5,186 nucleotides of DNA from an uncultured Collinsella sp. (GCA_902494945.1 CABUVF010000150.1:1-5186), one strand, 5' to 3'. Shown: positions 1-5,186, counted from the stretch's first letter. Notes: a model not told the origin generated them from the letters alone. Numbers and translations are program-made.

Positions 1-672
1 AAGGCAAACCCCAACATTGTCCTGATGGATACGACGGTTATCGCGGCGAGCCCGGTGCGCCTGACGGTTTCCGGTATGGGCGATGCGCTCGCAACCTACT
101 TTGAGGCCCAGGCGACGCATGATGCCGACGGTGGCACTTGTGCCGGCGGCAAGGGCGGAATGGCCGGCTTGGCGCTTGCCAAGCTCTGCTACGAGACGCT
201 TATGGCCGATGGCGTCAAGGCCAAGGTCGCGCTGGAGAAGGGTGCGCTCACGCCTGCCGTCGAGCATATCATCGAGGCAAACACGCTGCTCTCCGGTATT
301 GGCTTTGAGAGCTCGGGCCTTGCTGCTGCTCATGCCATCCACAATGGCCTGACGATGCTGCCCGAGTGCCACGGCATGTATCACGGCGAGAAGGTCGCCT
401 TTGGTACCATCGTTCAGCTGGTACTCGAGGATGCTCCGACTGAGAAACTCGAGGAAGTCTTGGGCTTCTGCATTGAGCTGGGCCTGCCGGTCACGATGAA
501 GGAACTTGGCGTTGCCGAGCTTACGCGCGAGCAGGCCATGATTGTTGCCGAGGCCGCCTGCGCGCCCGATGACACCATGTGCAACATGCCGTTTGAGGTG
601 ACGCCCGAGATGGTCGCAAACGCCATCCTGGGTGCCGACGCACTGGGCCACTACTATCTCATGGATGAGTAA
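1..672 (+). CDS. gldA: Glycerol dehydrogenase, C-terminal part (5' end outside window)
   Basis: This is the last 223 codons of an iron/zinc-type alcohol dehydrogenase, closest from memory to E. coli GldA, which oxidises glycerol to dihydroxyacetone with NAD+ in the cytoplasm. The frame is open from base 1, so the ATG at 25 is internal: the family is about 365 residues long and the N-terminal NAD-binding half lies upstream. The fragment starts in the conserved PNIVLMDTTVIAASP stretch. It carries all three expected metal ligands: Asp in GMGDALATYFEA (codon 82-84), His in AAAHAIHNG (331-333) and His in MYHGEKVAFG (382-384). The family's CNMP segment and the VANAILGADALG helix near the C-terminus are also intact. 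It looks like a normal active enzyme. The stop codon is followed within 15 bp by an intrinsic terminator, so it is not obviously co-transcribed with the paralogue downstream. Family and ligand assignments come from remembered family knowledge. Confidence 0.93.
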   Translation, partial: KANPNIVLMDTTVIAASPVRLTVSGMGDALATYFEAQATHDADGGTCAGGKGGMAGLALAKLCYETLMADGVKAKVALEKGALTPAVEHIIEANTLLSGIGFESSGLAAAHAIHNGLTMLPECHGMYHGEKVAFGTIVQLVLEDAPTEKLEEVLGFCIELGLPVTMKELGVAELTREQAMIVAEAACAPDDTMCNMPFEVTPEMVANAILGADALGHYYLMDE

Positions 673-686
673 ATCAAGTTAAAGAA

Positions 687-720
687 GGGGCAAAGCCGGA
701 AGATGACTTTGCCCCTTTTT
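687..720 (+). terminator. Intrinsic terminator of gldA
   Basis: A perfect 9-bp stem, GGGGCAAAG (687-695) with CTTTGCCCC (707-715), encloses an 11-nt loop and is followed directly by TTTTT (716-720). A-rich bases before the stem (682-686) could pair with the T tract and extend it. It lies 15 bp after the gldA stop, which is the classic position for a Rho-independent terminator. Confidence 0.88.
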
Positions 721-724
721 GCTA

Positions 725-755
725 TGGTGCAAAGGAGTCAGGTTTCTTTGCACCA
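725..755 (+). repeat. Perfect 10-bp inverted repeat between the two dehydrogenase genes
   Basis: TGGTGCAAAG (725-734) is repeated as its exact reverse complement CTTTGCACCA (746-755), with an 11-nt spacer. It sits 9 bp after the gldA terminator and 30 bp before the start of the second dehydrogenase. There is no T tract after it, so it is not a standard terminator. It could be an operator for a dimeric regulator, a leader hairpin of the downstream gene, or a decayed duplicate of the terminator, with which it shares the arm core GCAAAG/CTTTGC and the loop length. The repeat is seen directly; its role is inferred. Confidence 0.6.
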
Positions 756-785
756 ATTGTTGTTGATGAAAGGGCGGATTCTCGT

Positions 786-1853
786 ATGGCGCTTCCCATG
801 GTATATGGCGGTCCCGGCCGGTATGTTCAGGGGCCGGGCGAACTTTCGCGTCAGGGCAGGTATTTGTCATGGTTGGGCTGCGCTGCCTATGTCTTGTTTG
901 ACCAGGGCACCGAGGATCGGCTGTGCAAACAGATCGTCGATGGATTTCTGGACGAAGATCTAAGCGAGCCATTCTTTAAGATCTATAACGGTCCGTGTAC
1001 GGAAGAGGCCGTTGTTGAAATGGCTAAGGAAGCCCGGGCTGAGTATTGCGACATGGTGGTGGGTATTGGCGGTGGCAAAATGCTCGATATCGCCAAGGCC
1101 GTTGCGTTTTATGCCGAGCTGCCATTGTGCGTATGCCCCACGGCGGCTTCGATGGACGGTCCGTGCAGCGCGATTTCGGTGCTGTATTACGAGGACGGGT
1201 CGTTCGACCGCTACCTGATGCTCGAGAAGAATCCGGACCTGGTCGTGGTCGATACCAACGTGGTCGCGGCGGCCCCACTGCGTATGACGGTCGCTGGTAT
1301 GGGCGCTGCGCTGGCAACGTACTTCGAGGCGCGTTCGTGCGCCGCGGCGCGAGGTACGAACGAGCACTGTGGCGCGCCGGGGCACATGGCCCTGGTTGCG
1401 GCTCGTGCCTGCTATGACACACTTATGGAGTGCGGTGTCGCTGCCAAGCGCGATCTCAAAAAGGGGCGTACATCGCCGGCGGTTGAACGCCTGATCGAGT
1501 GCAATATTTTGCTCTCGGGTGTCGGCTTTGAGAGTGGCGGCTTGGCGTTGGCGCATGCCATCGCCAACGGGCTGACGATTCTGCCCGAGTGCAAGGCCAT
1601 GCATGGTGAGGCCGTGGCATTTGGTCTGGTGGTGCAGCTGCGCCTGGAGCGTGCACCCGAGCTTGATCAGGTGCTCGAGTTTTGCCAGCGCGTCGGTCTG
1701 CCGACGACGCTTGAGGAGCTGGGCCTTGGCGAGATTTCCGATGCCGACCTGATGAGCGTTGCGGATGCGGCCTTTAGAAACGAACGCAATATGGCTAACG
1801 AACAGGCCAAGGTGACCAAACAAAAGCTCGTCAAGCTCATGCGCGAGGCATAG
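786..1853 (+). CDS. Glycerol dehydrogenase paralogue with altered metal site
   Basis: A complete 355-residue member of the GldA branch of iron-type alcohol dehydrogenases, similar to the upstream copy throughout. N-terminal domain: the PGRYVQG start motif (residues 10-16), the NAD-binding GIGGGKMLDIAKA (93-105) and TAASMDGPCSAISV (119-132) are all family-typical. C-terminal metal domain: the ligand Asp of GMGDALATYFEA is Ala174 (codon GCT, 1305-1307), while His257 (LALAHAIANG) and His273 (MHGEAVAFG) remain. The second His of HAIHNG is Ala260, one residue is missing before His273, and the usual C-terminal CNMP segment is replaced by a Lys-rich tail. The reading frame is intact with good codon use, so it is not a pseudogene. 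ATG 786 fits the family N-terminus; a weak AAAGGG (769-774) lies 11 nt upstream. Glycerol oxidation cannot be assumed: a different substrate, different metal use or a regulatory pseudoenzyme are all possible. Confidence 0.9.
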   Translation: MALPMVYGGPGRYVQGPGELSRQGRYLSWLGCAAYVLFDQGTEDRLCKQIVDGFLDEDLSEPFFKIYNGPCTEEAVVEMAKEARAEYCDMVVGIGGGKMLDIAKAVAFYAELPLCVCPTAASMDGPCSAISVLYYEDGSFDRYLMLEKNPDLVVVDTNVVAAAPLRMTVAGMGAALATYFEARSCAAARGTNEHCGAPGHMALVAARACYDTLMECGVAAKRDLKKGRTSPAVERLIECNILLSGVGFESGGLALAHAIANGLTILPECKAMHGEAVAFGLVVQLRLERAPELDQVLEFCQRVGLPTTLEELGLGEISDADLMSVADAAFRNERNMANEQAKVTKQKLVKLMREA

Positions 1854-1885
1854 TTTGGCGCTTGATTGACCTTGTGCAATCGGGG

Positions 1886-1912
1886 CGGCGATAGGCCATA
1901 GGCTATTTGCCG
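1886..1912 (+). other. Imperfect hairpin after the second dehydrogenase gene
   Basis: CGGCGA (1886-1891) can pair with TTGCCG (1907-1912, with one G-T pair), and GCC (1895-1897) with GGC (1901-1903), around two internal mismatches and an ATA loop. It lies 32 bp after the stop at 1853. There is no T tract, so it is at best a weak or factor-dependent terminator or a stabilising 3' structure. Confidence 0.3.
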
Positions 1913-1933
1913 CAAAGGTGCTCCGCGTGTAAT

Positions 1934-1967
1934 TTGCCCGAGACACGGGCCGATAGCGTATCATTAT
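1934..1967 (+). promoter_or_regulatory. Possible promoter of the iron-sulfur gene
   Basis: A TATCAT box (1959-1964, five of six matches to TATAAT) lies about 40 bp before the ATG at 2005. The best upstream candidate for a -35 box is TTGCCC (1934-1939, three to four matches), at a long 19-bp spacing. A short inverted repeat, GCCCG-N5-CGGGC (1936-1950), overlaps that position and could be an operator. The rest of the 151-bp gap from 1854 to 2004 holds no gene that I can see. Weak call made from sequence alone. Confidence 0.3.
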
Positions 1968-2004
1968 CTCTTGCTTGTTTGCACTGCTCAGGGAGGGGCC
2001 GCGC

Positions 2005-3258
2005 ATGGCGCAGGAACACGATCTGTTTGATGACATTATTGAGATCAGCAAGGGTTTCGACTTTCTTAAAAACCCGCTTGGCGGCGTGACCGATGCACTC
2101 GATCCGTCAGCGCCGCAGTGGAATCCTGCCGACTATAAGGAGCGTCCGCGCGGCAACACCATTCCGTGCCTGACCTGCAAAAACGAAAAGAGCGGTTGCA
2201 CCGCGTGCATGGACGTGTGCCCGGTCAACGCCATCGAGGTCGAGGAAGACGCCATCGAGATTCTCGACTCCTGCCGCAAGTGCGGCCTGTGCGCCGCCGC
2301 CTGCCCGACCGAGGCGATTATCTCGCCGCGCCTGGCGCCCAAAAACCTGTATGACGACATTGTCTCGGCGGCTACAAGTCACGAGACCGCCTACGTTACC
2401 TGCACGCGCGCCCTTAAGCGCATGCCGCGCGAGAACGAGGTCGTCGTTGCCTGCGTGGGCGATATTACAGCCGAGACCTGGTTCTCGGTGCTGGCCGACT
2501 ATCCCAACGTGAGTGTGTATCTGCCGCTGGGCGTGTGCGATAAATGCCGCAACACCGGTGGCGAGGACATGCTGGGCGAGGCGATTGCGAAGGCCGAGGA
2601 ATGGGCTGGTACGGGTATGGGCCTGGAGGTCGACCCCAAGAGCCTCAAATGCCATAAGCGCCGCGAGTACGAGCGCAAGGAATACATGGAAAAGATCGCC
2701 CGTACCACGGGCCTGACCGTGACCAAACTCAATCCGGCGACGGCGGCACTGGCTTCGGTGACGCAGAAGCTCAAAGCCCATCGCCATCAGATCACCCAGC
2801 TGGAGCGCACACTCAACACCATGTGCGGTACCACGACGACCAAGCGTCGCCGCTCGCTCACCCATGGGCGCCAGCTGGTACTCTCGACGCTGCAAAACCA
2901 CCCCGAGCTTGCCCAGAACATGCAGGTGAGCACGCCGGAGTGCGATTTTGACAAGTGCACGTCGTGCGGCGAGTGCGTTAACGCGTGCCCCACGTCCGCC
3001 TGCGATTTGGTGGGAAGCGGTCGCTTTGCACTGGAGTCCACGTATTGTTTGGGTTGCGGAGCCTGCGTCAAGGTTTGTCCCGAACATGCGCTCAAGCTGG
3101 TCGAACACGATGCGTCCAATCTGGTCGTCGTCAATCCCGAGGCCGAGGAAAAGGCCGCCCAGAAGGCGAAGGCTCACGAGGAGGCCGAGAAGGTCAAGGC
3201 CGAGGCAAAGGCCAAGCTCGATAAGATGCTCGATCAGGTGGAAAAGCTCGCAGACTAG
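2005..3258 (+). CDS. Cysteine-rich 4Fe-4S ferredoxin-type protein, double dicluster
   Basis: A 417-residue soluble iron-sulfur protein with 25 cysteines and no signal peptide or membrane segment. First cluster pair: C55/C58, C65, C68, C72-Pro (a variant first motif with six residues between C58 and C65), then C90, C93, C96, C100-Pro. Central region: C133, C150 in VVACVGDI, and C178/C181 in GVCDKC, plus lone C216 and C274. Second pair: canonical C318, C321, C324, C328-Pro and C348, C351, C354, C358-Pro. Residues about 378-417 are Ala/Glu/Lys-rich and should form a helix or coiled coil. The ATG at 2005 is preferred because GGAGGG (1992-1997) lies 7 nt upstream; a TTG at 1975 in the same frame has no such site. 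By family logic it carries up to four [4Fe-4S] clusters and moves electrons in the cytoplasm. The central CVGD...CxxC pattern resembles ferredoxin-linked domains in other anaerobes, but I cannot name its partner. Confidence 0.85.
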   Translation: MAQEHDLFDDIIEISKGFDFLKNPLGGVTDALDPSAPQWNPADYKERPRGNTIPCLTCKNEKSGCTACMDVCPVNAIEVEEDAIEILDSCRKCGLCAAACPTEAIISPRLAPKNLYDDIVSAATSHETAYVTCTRALKRMPRENEVVVACVGDITAETWFSVLADYPNVSVYLPLGVCDKCRNTGGEDMLGEAIAKAEEWAGTGMGLEVDPKSLKCHKRREYERKEYMEKIARTTGLTVTKLNPATAALASVTQKLKAHRHQITQLERTLNTMCGTTTTKRRRSLTHGRQLVLSTLQNHPELAQNMQVSTPECDFDKCTSCGECVNACPTSACDLVGSGRFALESTYCLGCGACVKVCPEHALKLVEHDASNLVVVNPEAEEKAAQKAKAHEEAEKVKAEAKAKLDKMLDQVEKLAD

Positions 3259-3285
3259 TCAGCGACCCCTATCTCTGCTTCATTT

Positions 3286-3329
3286 GCGCCGCCGCGGTGT
3301 CCGGATTAGCCCGGATGCCACGGCGGCGC
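3286..3329 (+). other. Long GC-rich hairpin between the iron-sulfur gene and ychF
   Basis: GCGCCGCCG (3286-3294) pairs perfectly with CGGCGGCGC (3321-3329). After one C-A mismatch the inner part continues with GG/CC, two G-T pairs and TCCGG/CCGGA (3300-3304 and 3311-3315) around the 6-nt loop ATTAGC, giving an almost continuous 19-step stem. It starts 27 bp after the stop at 3258. There is no T tract after it, since TATACTTATG follows directly, so it may be a non-canonical terminator or a structured element overlapping the ychF promoter. Confidence 0.55.
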
Positions 3330-3335
3330 TATACT
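3330..3335 (+). promoter_or_regulatory. ychF: Putative -10 box of ychF
   Basis: TATACT (3330-3335) matches TATAAT at five of six positions and abuts the 3' arm of the GC-rich hairpin. Transcription starting near 3342 would give a leader of about 30 nt, with the ribosome site AAAGGAG at 3361-3367. No recognisable -35 box exists upstream, because that place is taken by the hairpin loop and arm. Inference from spacing and consensus only. Confidence 0.45.
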
Positions 3336-3360
3336 TATGCAGTTTGAAGTACCTGTACCA

Positions 3361-3367
3361 AAAGGAG
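3361..3367 (+). promoter_or_regulatory. ychF: Ribosome binding site fixing the GTG start of ychF
   Basis: AAAGGAG lies 5 nt before GTG 3373. It decides against the in-frame ATG at 3337, which has no such site and would add 12 residues (MQFEVPVPKGAV) that are not found in this family. Confidence 0.8.
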
Positions 3368-3372
3368 CTGTC

Positions 3373-4449
3373 GTGTCCCTTTCCATCGGTATCGTGGGCC
3401 TGCCCAACGTAGGCAAGTCGACGCTGTTCACCGCGCTTACCAAAAAGACCGGCCTTGCCGCCAACTACCCGTTTGCCACGATCGACCCCAACGTGGGTAT
3501 CGTCGACGTGCCCGATAGCCGCCTGCAAAAGCTCGCCGACATCGTCAACCCCGGCCGCATTGTGCCGGCAACGGTCGAGTTCGTCGACATCGCAGGTCTG
3601 GTGAAGGGCGCTAACGAGGGCGAGGGTCTGGGCAACCAGTTCTTGGCAAACATCCGCGAGACCGACGCCATCTGCGAGGTCGTTCGCTACTTTAAGGATC
3701 CCAACGTTATGCGCGAAGTGGGCCGCACCGGCGAGTTCGTCGACCCCGCCGGTGACGCCGACACCATCATGACCGAGCTCATCCTGGCCGACATGGGTAC
3801 GCTCGAGAAGCAACTGCCCAAGCTCGAGAAGGAGGCCAAGCGCGACAAGGAGCTCATGCCCAAGTTCGAGGTCGCCAAGCGCCTACTCGCCTGGCTCAAC
3901 GAGGGTAAGCGCGCCGCGTCCATGGAGATGACCGACGAGGAGCGTGCTGCCGCCAAGGGTCTGTTCCTGCTCACCATGAAGCCCATCCTGTATGTGGCCA
4001 ACGTGGACGAGGATATGCTCAACGACGACCTGGCGCCCATCGACGGCGTCAAGCCGCTGCCGATCTGCGCCAAGATCGAGGCCGAGCTTTCCGAGCTCGA
4101 TCCCGAGGACGCCGCCGACTACCTGGAGAGCCTGGGCTTGGAGCAGCCCGGCCTGGACGTGCTCGCGCAGGCGGCCTATAAGCTGCTCGGTCTGCAGTCG
4201 TTCTTTACGGCCGGCGAAATGGAGGTCAAGGCCTGGACGGTTCGTCAGGGCGCGACCGCCCCGCAGGCCGCCGGCGTTATCCACACCGACTTTGAGCGCG
4301 GCTTTATTAAGGCCGAGGTCATTGGCTACGACGACTACATCGAACTCGGCGGCGAGCAGGGCGCCAAGGCTGCCGGCAAGCTGCGTATTGAGGGCAAGGA
4401 CTATGTCATGGCCGATGGCGACGTCGTGCACTTCCGCTTTAACGTGTAA
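3373..4449 (+). CDS. ychF: Redox-responsive ATPase YchF/OLA1 (Obg-like)
   Basis: A 358-residue cytoplasmic P-loop ATPase of the TRAFAC/Obg group, near the usual length of about 363. With the GTG start it begins MSLSIGIVGLPNVGKSTLF, as YchF proteins do. G1 P-loop GLPNVGKST is at residues 9-17, G3 DIAGLVKGA at 72-80, and the family hallmark EGLGNQFLANIRE at 84-96. The G4 position reads NVDE (210-213) rather than NKxD, the change that gives this family its preference for ATP over GTP. A charged helical insertion spans about 140-195, and the C-terminal TGS domain (about 280-358) ends in the typical GDVVHFRFNV. YchF associates with ribosomes and is implicated in stress and translation control in E. 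coli; no specific pathway is shown here. It probably has its own promoter upstream, and its stop codon overlaps the ribosome site of the next gene. Confidence 0.97.
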   Translation: MSLSIGIVGLPNVGKSTLFTALTKKTGLAANYPFATIDPNVGIVDVPDSRLQKLADIVNPGRIVPATVEFVDIAGLVKGANEGEGLGNQFLANIRETDAICEVVRYFKDPNVMREVGRTGEFVDPAGDADTIMTELILADMGTLEKQLPKLEKEAKRDKELMPKFEVAKRLLAWLNEGKRAASMEMTDEERAAAKGLFLLTMKPILYVANVDEDMLNDDLAPIDGVKPLPICAKIEAELSELDPEDAADYLESLGLEQPGLDVLAQAAYKLLGLQSFFTAGEMEVKAWTVRQGATAPQAAGVIHTDFERGFIKAEVIGYDDYIELGGEQGAKAAGKLRIEGKDYVMADGDVVHFRFNV

Positions 4450-4460
4450 GGACGACGCGT

Positions 4461-4844
4461 ATGTTTAAATATGGCAAAAAAGCTGGCTACATGGGTATTG
4501 CGCTGCTCGTACTTGCGGTGATTCCGCTGGTGGTCGCAGCGTGTGTTATCCCCAACATTGGTCCCGAGGTGGCAACGAAGTTTAATGCCGCCGGCGAGGC
4601 GACGCGCTGGGGCAAGAGTTACGAGCTGCTGGCGTTGCCGGTGCTCAATCTGCTGCTGAGCGTGGCGACGTACTTTACGGCGGGACGCCAGGCTAAAAAC
4701 AATGATGACTCCGCCGCCATGGCGCGCATCGTGTGCGAGCGCTACCTGCGAAACGGCTGCATCACGGGTGTGTTTCTCAACGTAATCAACGTCTACTTTA
4801 TGTATTCGGCGATTACCGGTATGGGCTTTGGCCTGGGCTTTTAG
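4461..4844 (+). CDS. Small DUF1648-like integral membrane protein
   Basis: A 127-residue protein with three predicted membrane segments (about 11-30, 54-73 and 99-119) and a short Lys-rich N-terminus that should face the cytoplasm. The stretch between the first two segments, PEVATKFNAAGEATRWGKS (35-53), resembles the DUF1648 signature (P..HFN..G....WG.K) found at the N-terminus of SdpI-type immunity and membrane proteins. The usual His is Lys40 here. The protein is shorter than full SdpI, whose further membrane segments are absent. Its Shine-Dalgarno AAGGA (4448-4452) overlaps the ychF stop TAA (4447-4449) and lies 8 nt before ATG 4461, so it is probably translated from the ychF transcript. 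The function is unknown; a link to signalling-peptide immunity would be speculation. The family call is by motif only. Confidence 0.75.
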   Translation: MFKYGKKAGYMGIALLVLAVIPLVVAACVIPNIGPEVATKFNAAGEATRWGKSYELLALPVLNLLLSVATYFTAGRQAKNNDDSAAMARIVCERYLRNGCITGVFLNVINVYFMYSAITGMGFGLGF

Positions 4845-4874
4845 CTTGCGCCTTTAGGCAACGAGCCTGCAAGC
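4844..4874. other. Imperfect hairpin at the convergent gene junction
   Basis: GCTTGC (4844-4849) pairs with GCAAGC (4869-4874), and AGGC (4856-4859) with GCCT (4865-4868) inside it, leaving a 6-nt bulge. It spans the 9-bp gap between the ends of the plus-strand membrane gene and the minus-strand gene. It may serve as a shared terminator, but neither side has a T tract. Confidence 0.35.
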
Positions 4875-5186
4875 ATATTCGATGGCTGCTGCGAGGCCGC
4901 CGCTCGATCGTGGTTGAAAGACTACATCGGCGGCGGCCTCGTTTTCGTATCCGGCACCGCGAAGGCAGAGCGCGACGCCGGCTTCCAAAAGGAGCGACAG
5001 GCCGCGTTGGCTGGTTACGATTACGGCAGCCTGATTGAGCGAGCAGCTGTGCGCTTGGCATTGGATGGCAAGTTCACCTTGCGCCGGGCAAGGGACCAGA
5101 ACGGCGGCGACGCGACTTGATAGCAATGCAAATGCTGTGCGCTCATCGGGCGAAAGACATTCTGCTTCAACGACGACGAGCTTGGG
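4854..5186 (-). CDS. C-terminal part of a possible HAD-superfamily protein (5' end outside window)
   Basis: The minus-strand frame is open from the right edge to TAA at 4856-4854, giving 110 codons with GC-ending codon use like the neighbours. No convincing start lies inside, so it is taken as the 3' end of a longer gene. The last 50 residues (LLLEAGVALCLRGAGYENE, then AAADVVF, then GGLAAAIEYACRLVA) have the cadence of the C-terminal end of HAD phosphatases (ML..AGV.VAMGNA....AADYVT...GVA.AI) and of P-type ATPases. The GDxxND motif expected just before it reads VTSQRG instead, so this is either a degenerate member or a different family. Transcription converges with the membrane gene on the plus strand, whose stop is 9 bp away. 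The reading as a real gene is fairly safe; the family is tentative. Confidence 0.6.
   Translation of the reverse strand, partial: PKLVVVEAECLSPDERTAFALLSSRVAAVLVPCPAQGELAIQCQAHSCSLNQAAVIVTSQRGLSLLLEAGVALCLRGAGYENEAAADVVFQPRSSGGLAAAIEYACRLVA

Noticed and set aside
25..27. ATG 25 as the start of gldA
   Set aside because: The frame is open to base 1, upstream codons match the family, and a start here would remove the whole NAD-binding domain.
687..755. Riboswitch or classical antiterminator between the dehydrogenase genes
   Set aside because: The alternative pairing partner lies downstream of the T tract, so it would be transcribed too late to prevent termination, and no known aptamer core is visible.
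1975..2004. Upstream TTG start for the iron-sulfur protein
   Set aside because: It has no ribosome site, whereas ATG 2005 has GGAGGG 7 nt upstream; the added residues would include that site itself.
960..2051. Long open frame on the minus strand opposite the second dehydrogenase
   Set aside because: It is antisense to a well-supported gene, has no family motifs and is rich in His/Arg/Gln typical of shadow frames in GC-rich DNA.
2107..3177. Long open frame on the minus strand opposite the iron-sulfur gene
   Set aside because: The plus strand has four clear cluster motifs and a good start; the antisense product is low-complexity Arg/Ala/Leu without recognisable features.
3337..3372. Upstream ATG start for ychF
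   Set aside because: YchF proteins begin at SLSIGIVGLPNVGKST; GTG 3373 has AAAGGAG at the right distance, and the extension reads through that ribosome site.
4914..5120. Plus-strand open frame near the right edge
   Set aside because: It begins at TTG without a ribosome site and overlaps the minus-strand frame, which is open to the window edge and has family-like sequence.

Overview
The window is about 60% GC, densely coded and rich in GC-ending codons. The protein sequences and the gut-anaerobe style of the genes (glycerol dehydrogenases, a cysteine-rich ferredoxin) suggest a high-GC anaerobic actinobacterium of the Coriobacteriia, perhaps Collinsella-like. That placement is an impression from reading, not a search result. 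I see no mobile element, CRISPR array, tRNA or rRNA.

Layout from left to right. Positions 1-672 hold the C-terminal part of a canonical zinc-dependent glycerol dehydrogenase (gldA), closed by a clean intrinsic terminator (687-720). A second perfect inverted repeat follows (725-755). Positions 786-1853 hold a complete paralogue of the same enzyme in the same direction, but the metal-ligand Asp is Ala and other active-site positions have changed. After a 151-bp gap with weak regulatory signals comes a 417-residue soluble iron-sulfur protein (2005-3258) with two ferredoxin-type cluster pairs and an extra central cysteine module. A 114-bp gap carries a long GC-rich hairpin and a TATACT box before ychF (3373-4449), a universally conserved Obg-related ATPase. 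A small DUF1648-like membrane protein (4461-4844) is probably co-transcribed with ychF. A convergent minus-strand gene enters from the right edge and ends at 4854; its tail looks like a HAD-type hydrolase or P-type ATPase C-terminus.

Working together: the two dehydrogenase copies are the only obvious functional pair. Copy 1 should oxidise glycerol to dihydroxyacetone with NAD+. Copy 2 keeps the nucleotide-binding motifs but has lost a metal ligand, so it is either a changed enzyme or a pseudoenzyme. The iron-sulfur protein is probably a redox carrier or electron-transfer subunit, but nothing here names its partner. ychF and the membrane gene are housekeeping or unknown and have no visible link to glycerol metabolism. 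The most unusual items are the altered dehydrogenase paralogue, the paired hairpins between the two copies, and the cysteine-rich centre of the iron-sulfur protein. I did not find a convincing new multi-gene system.
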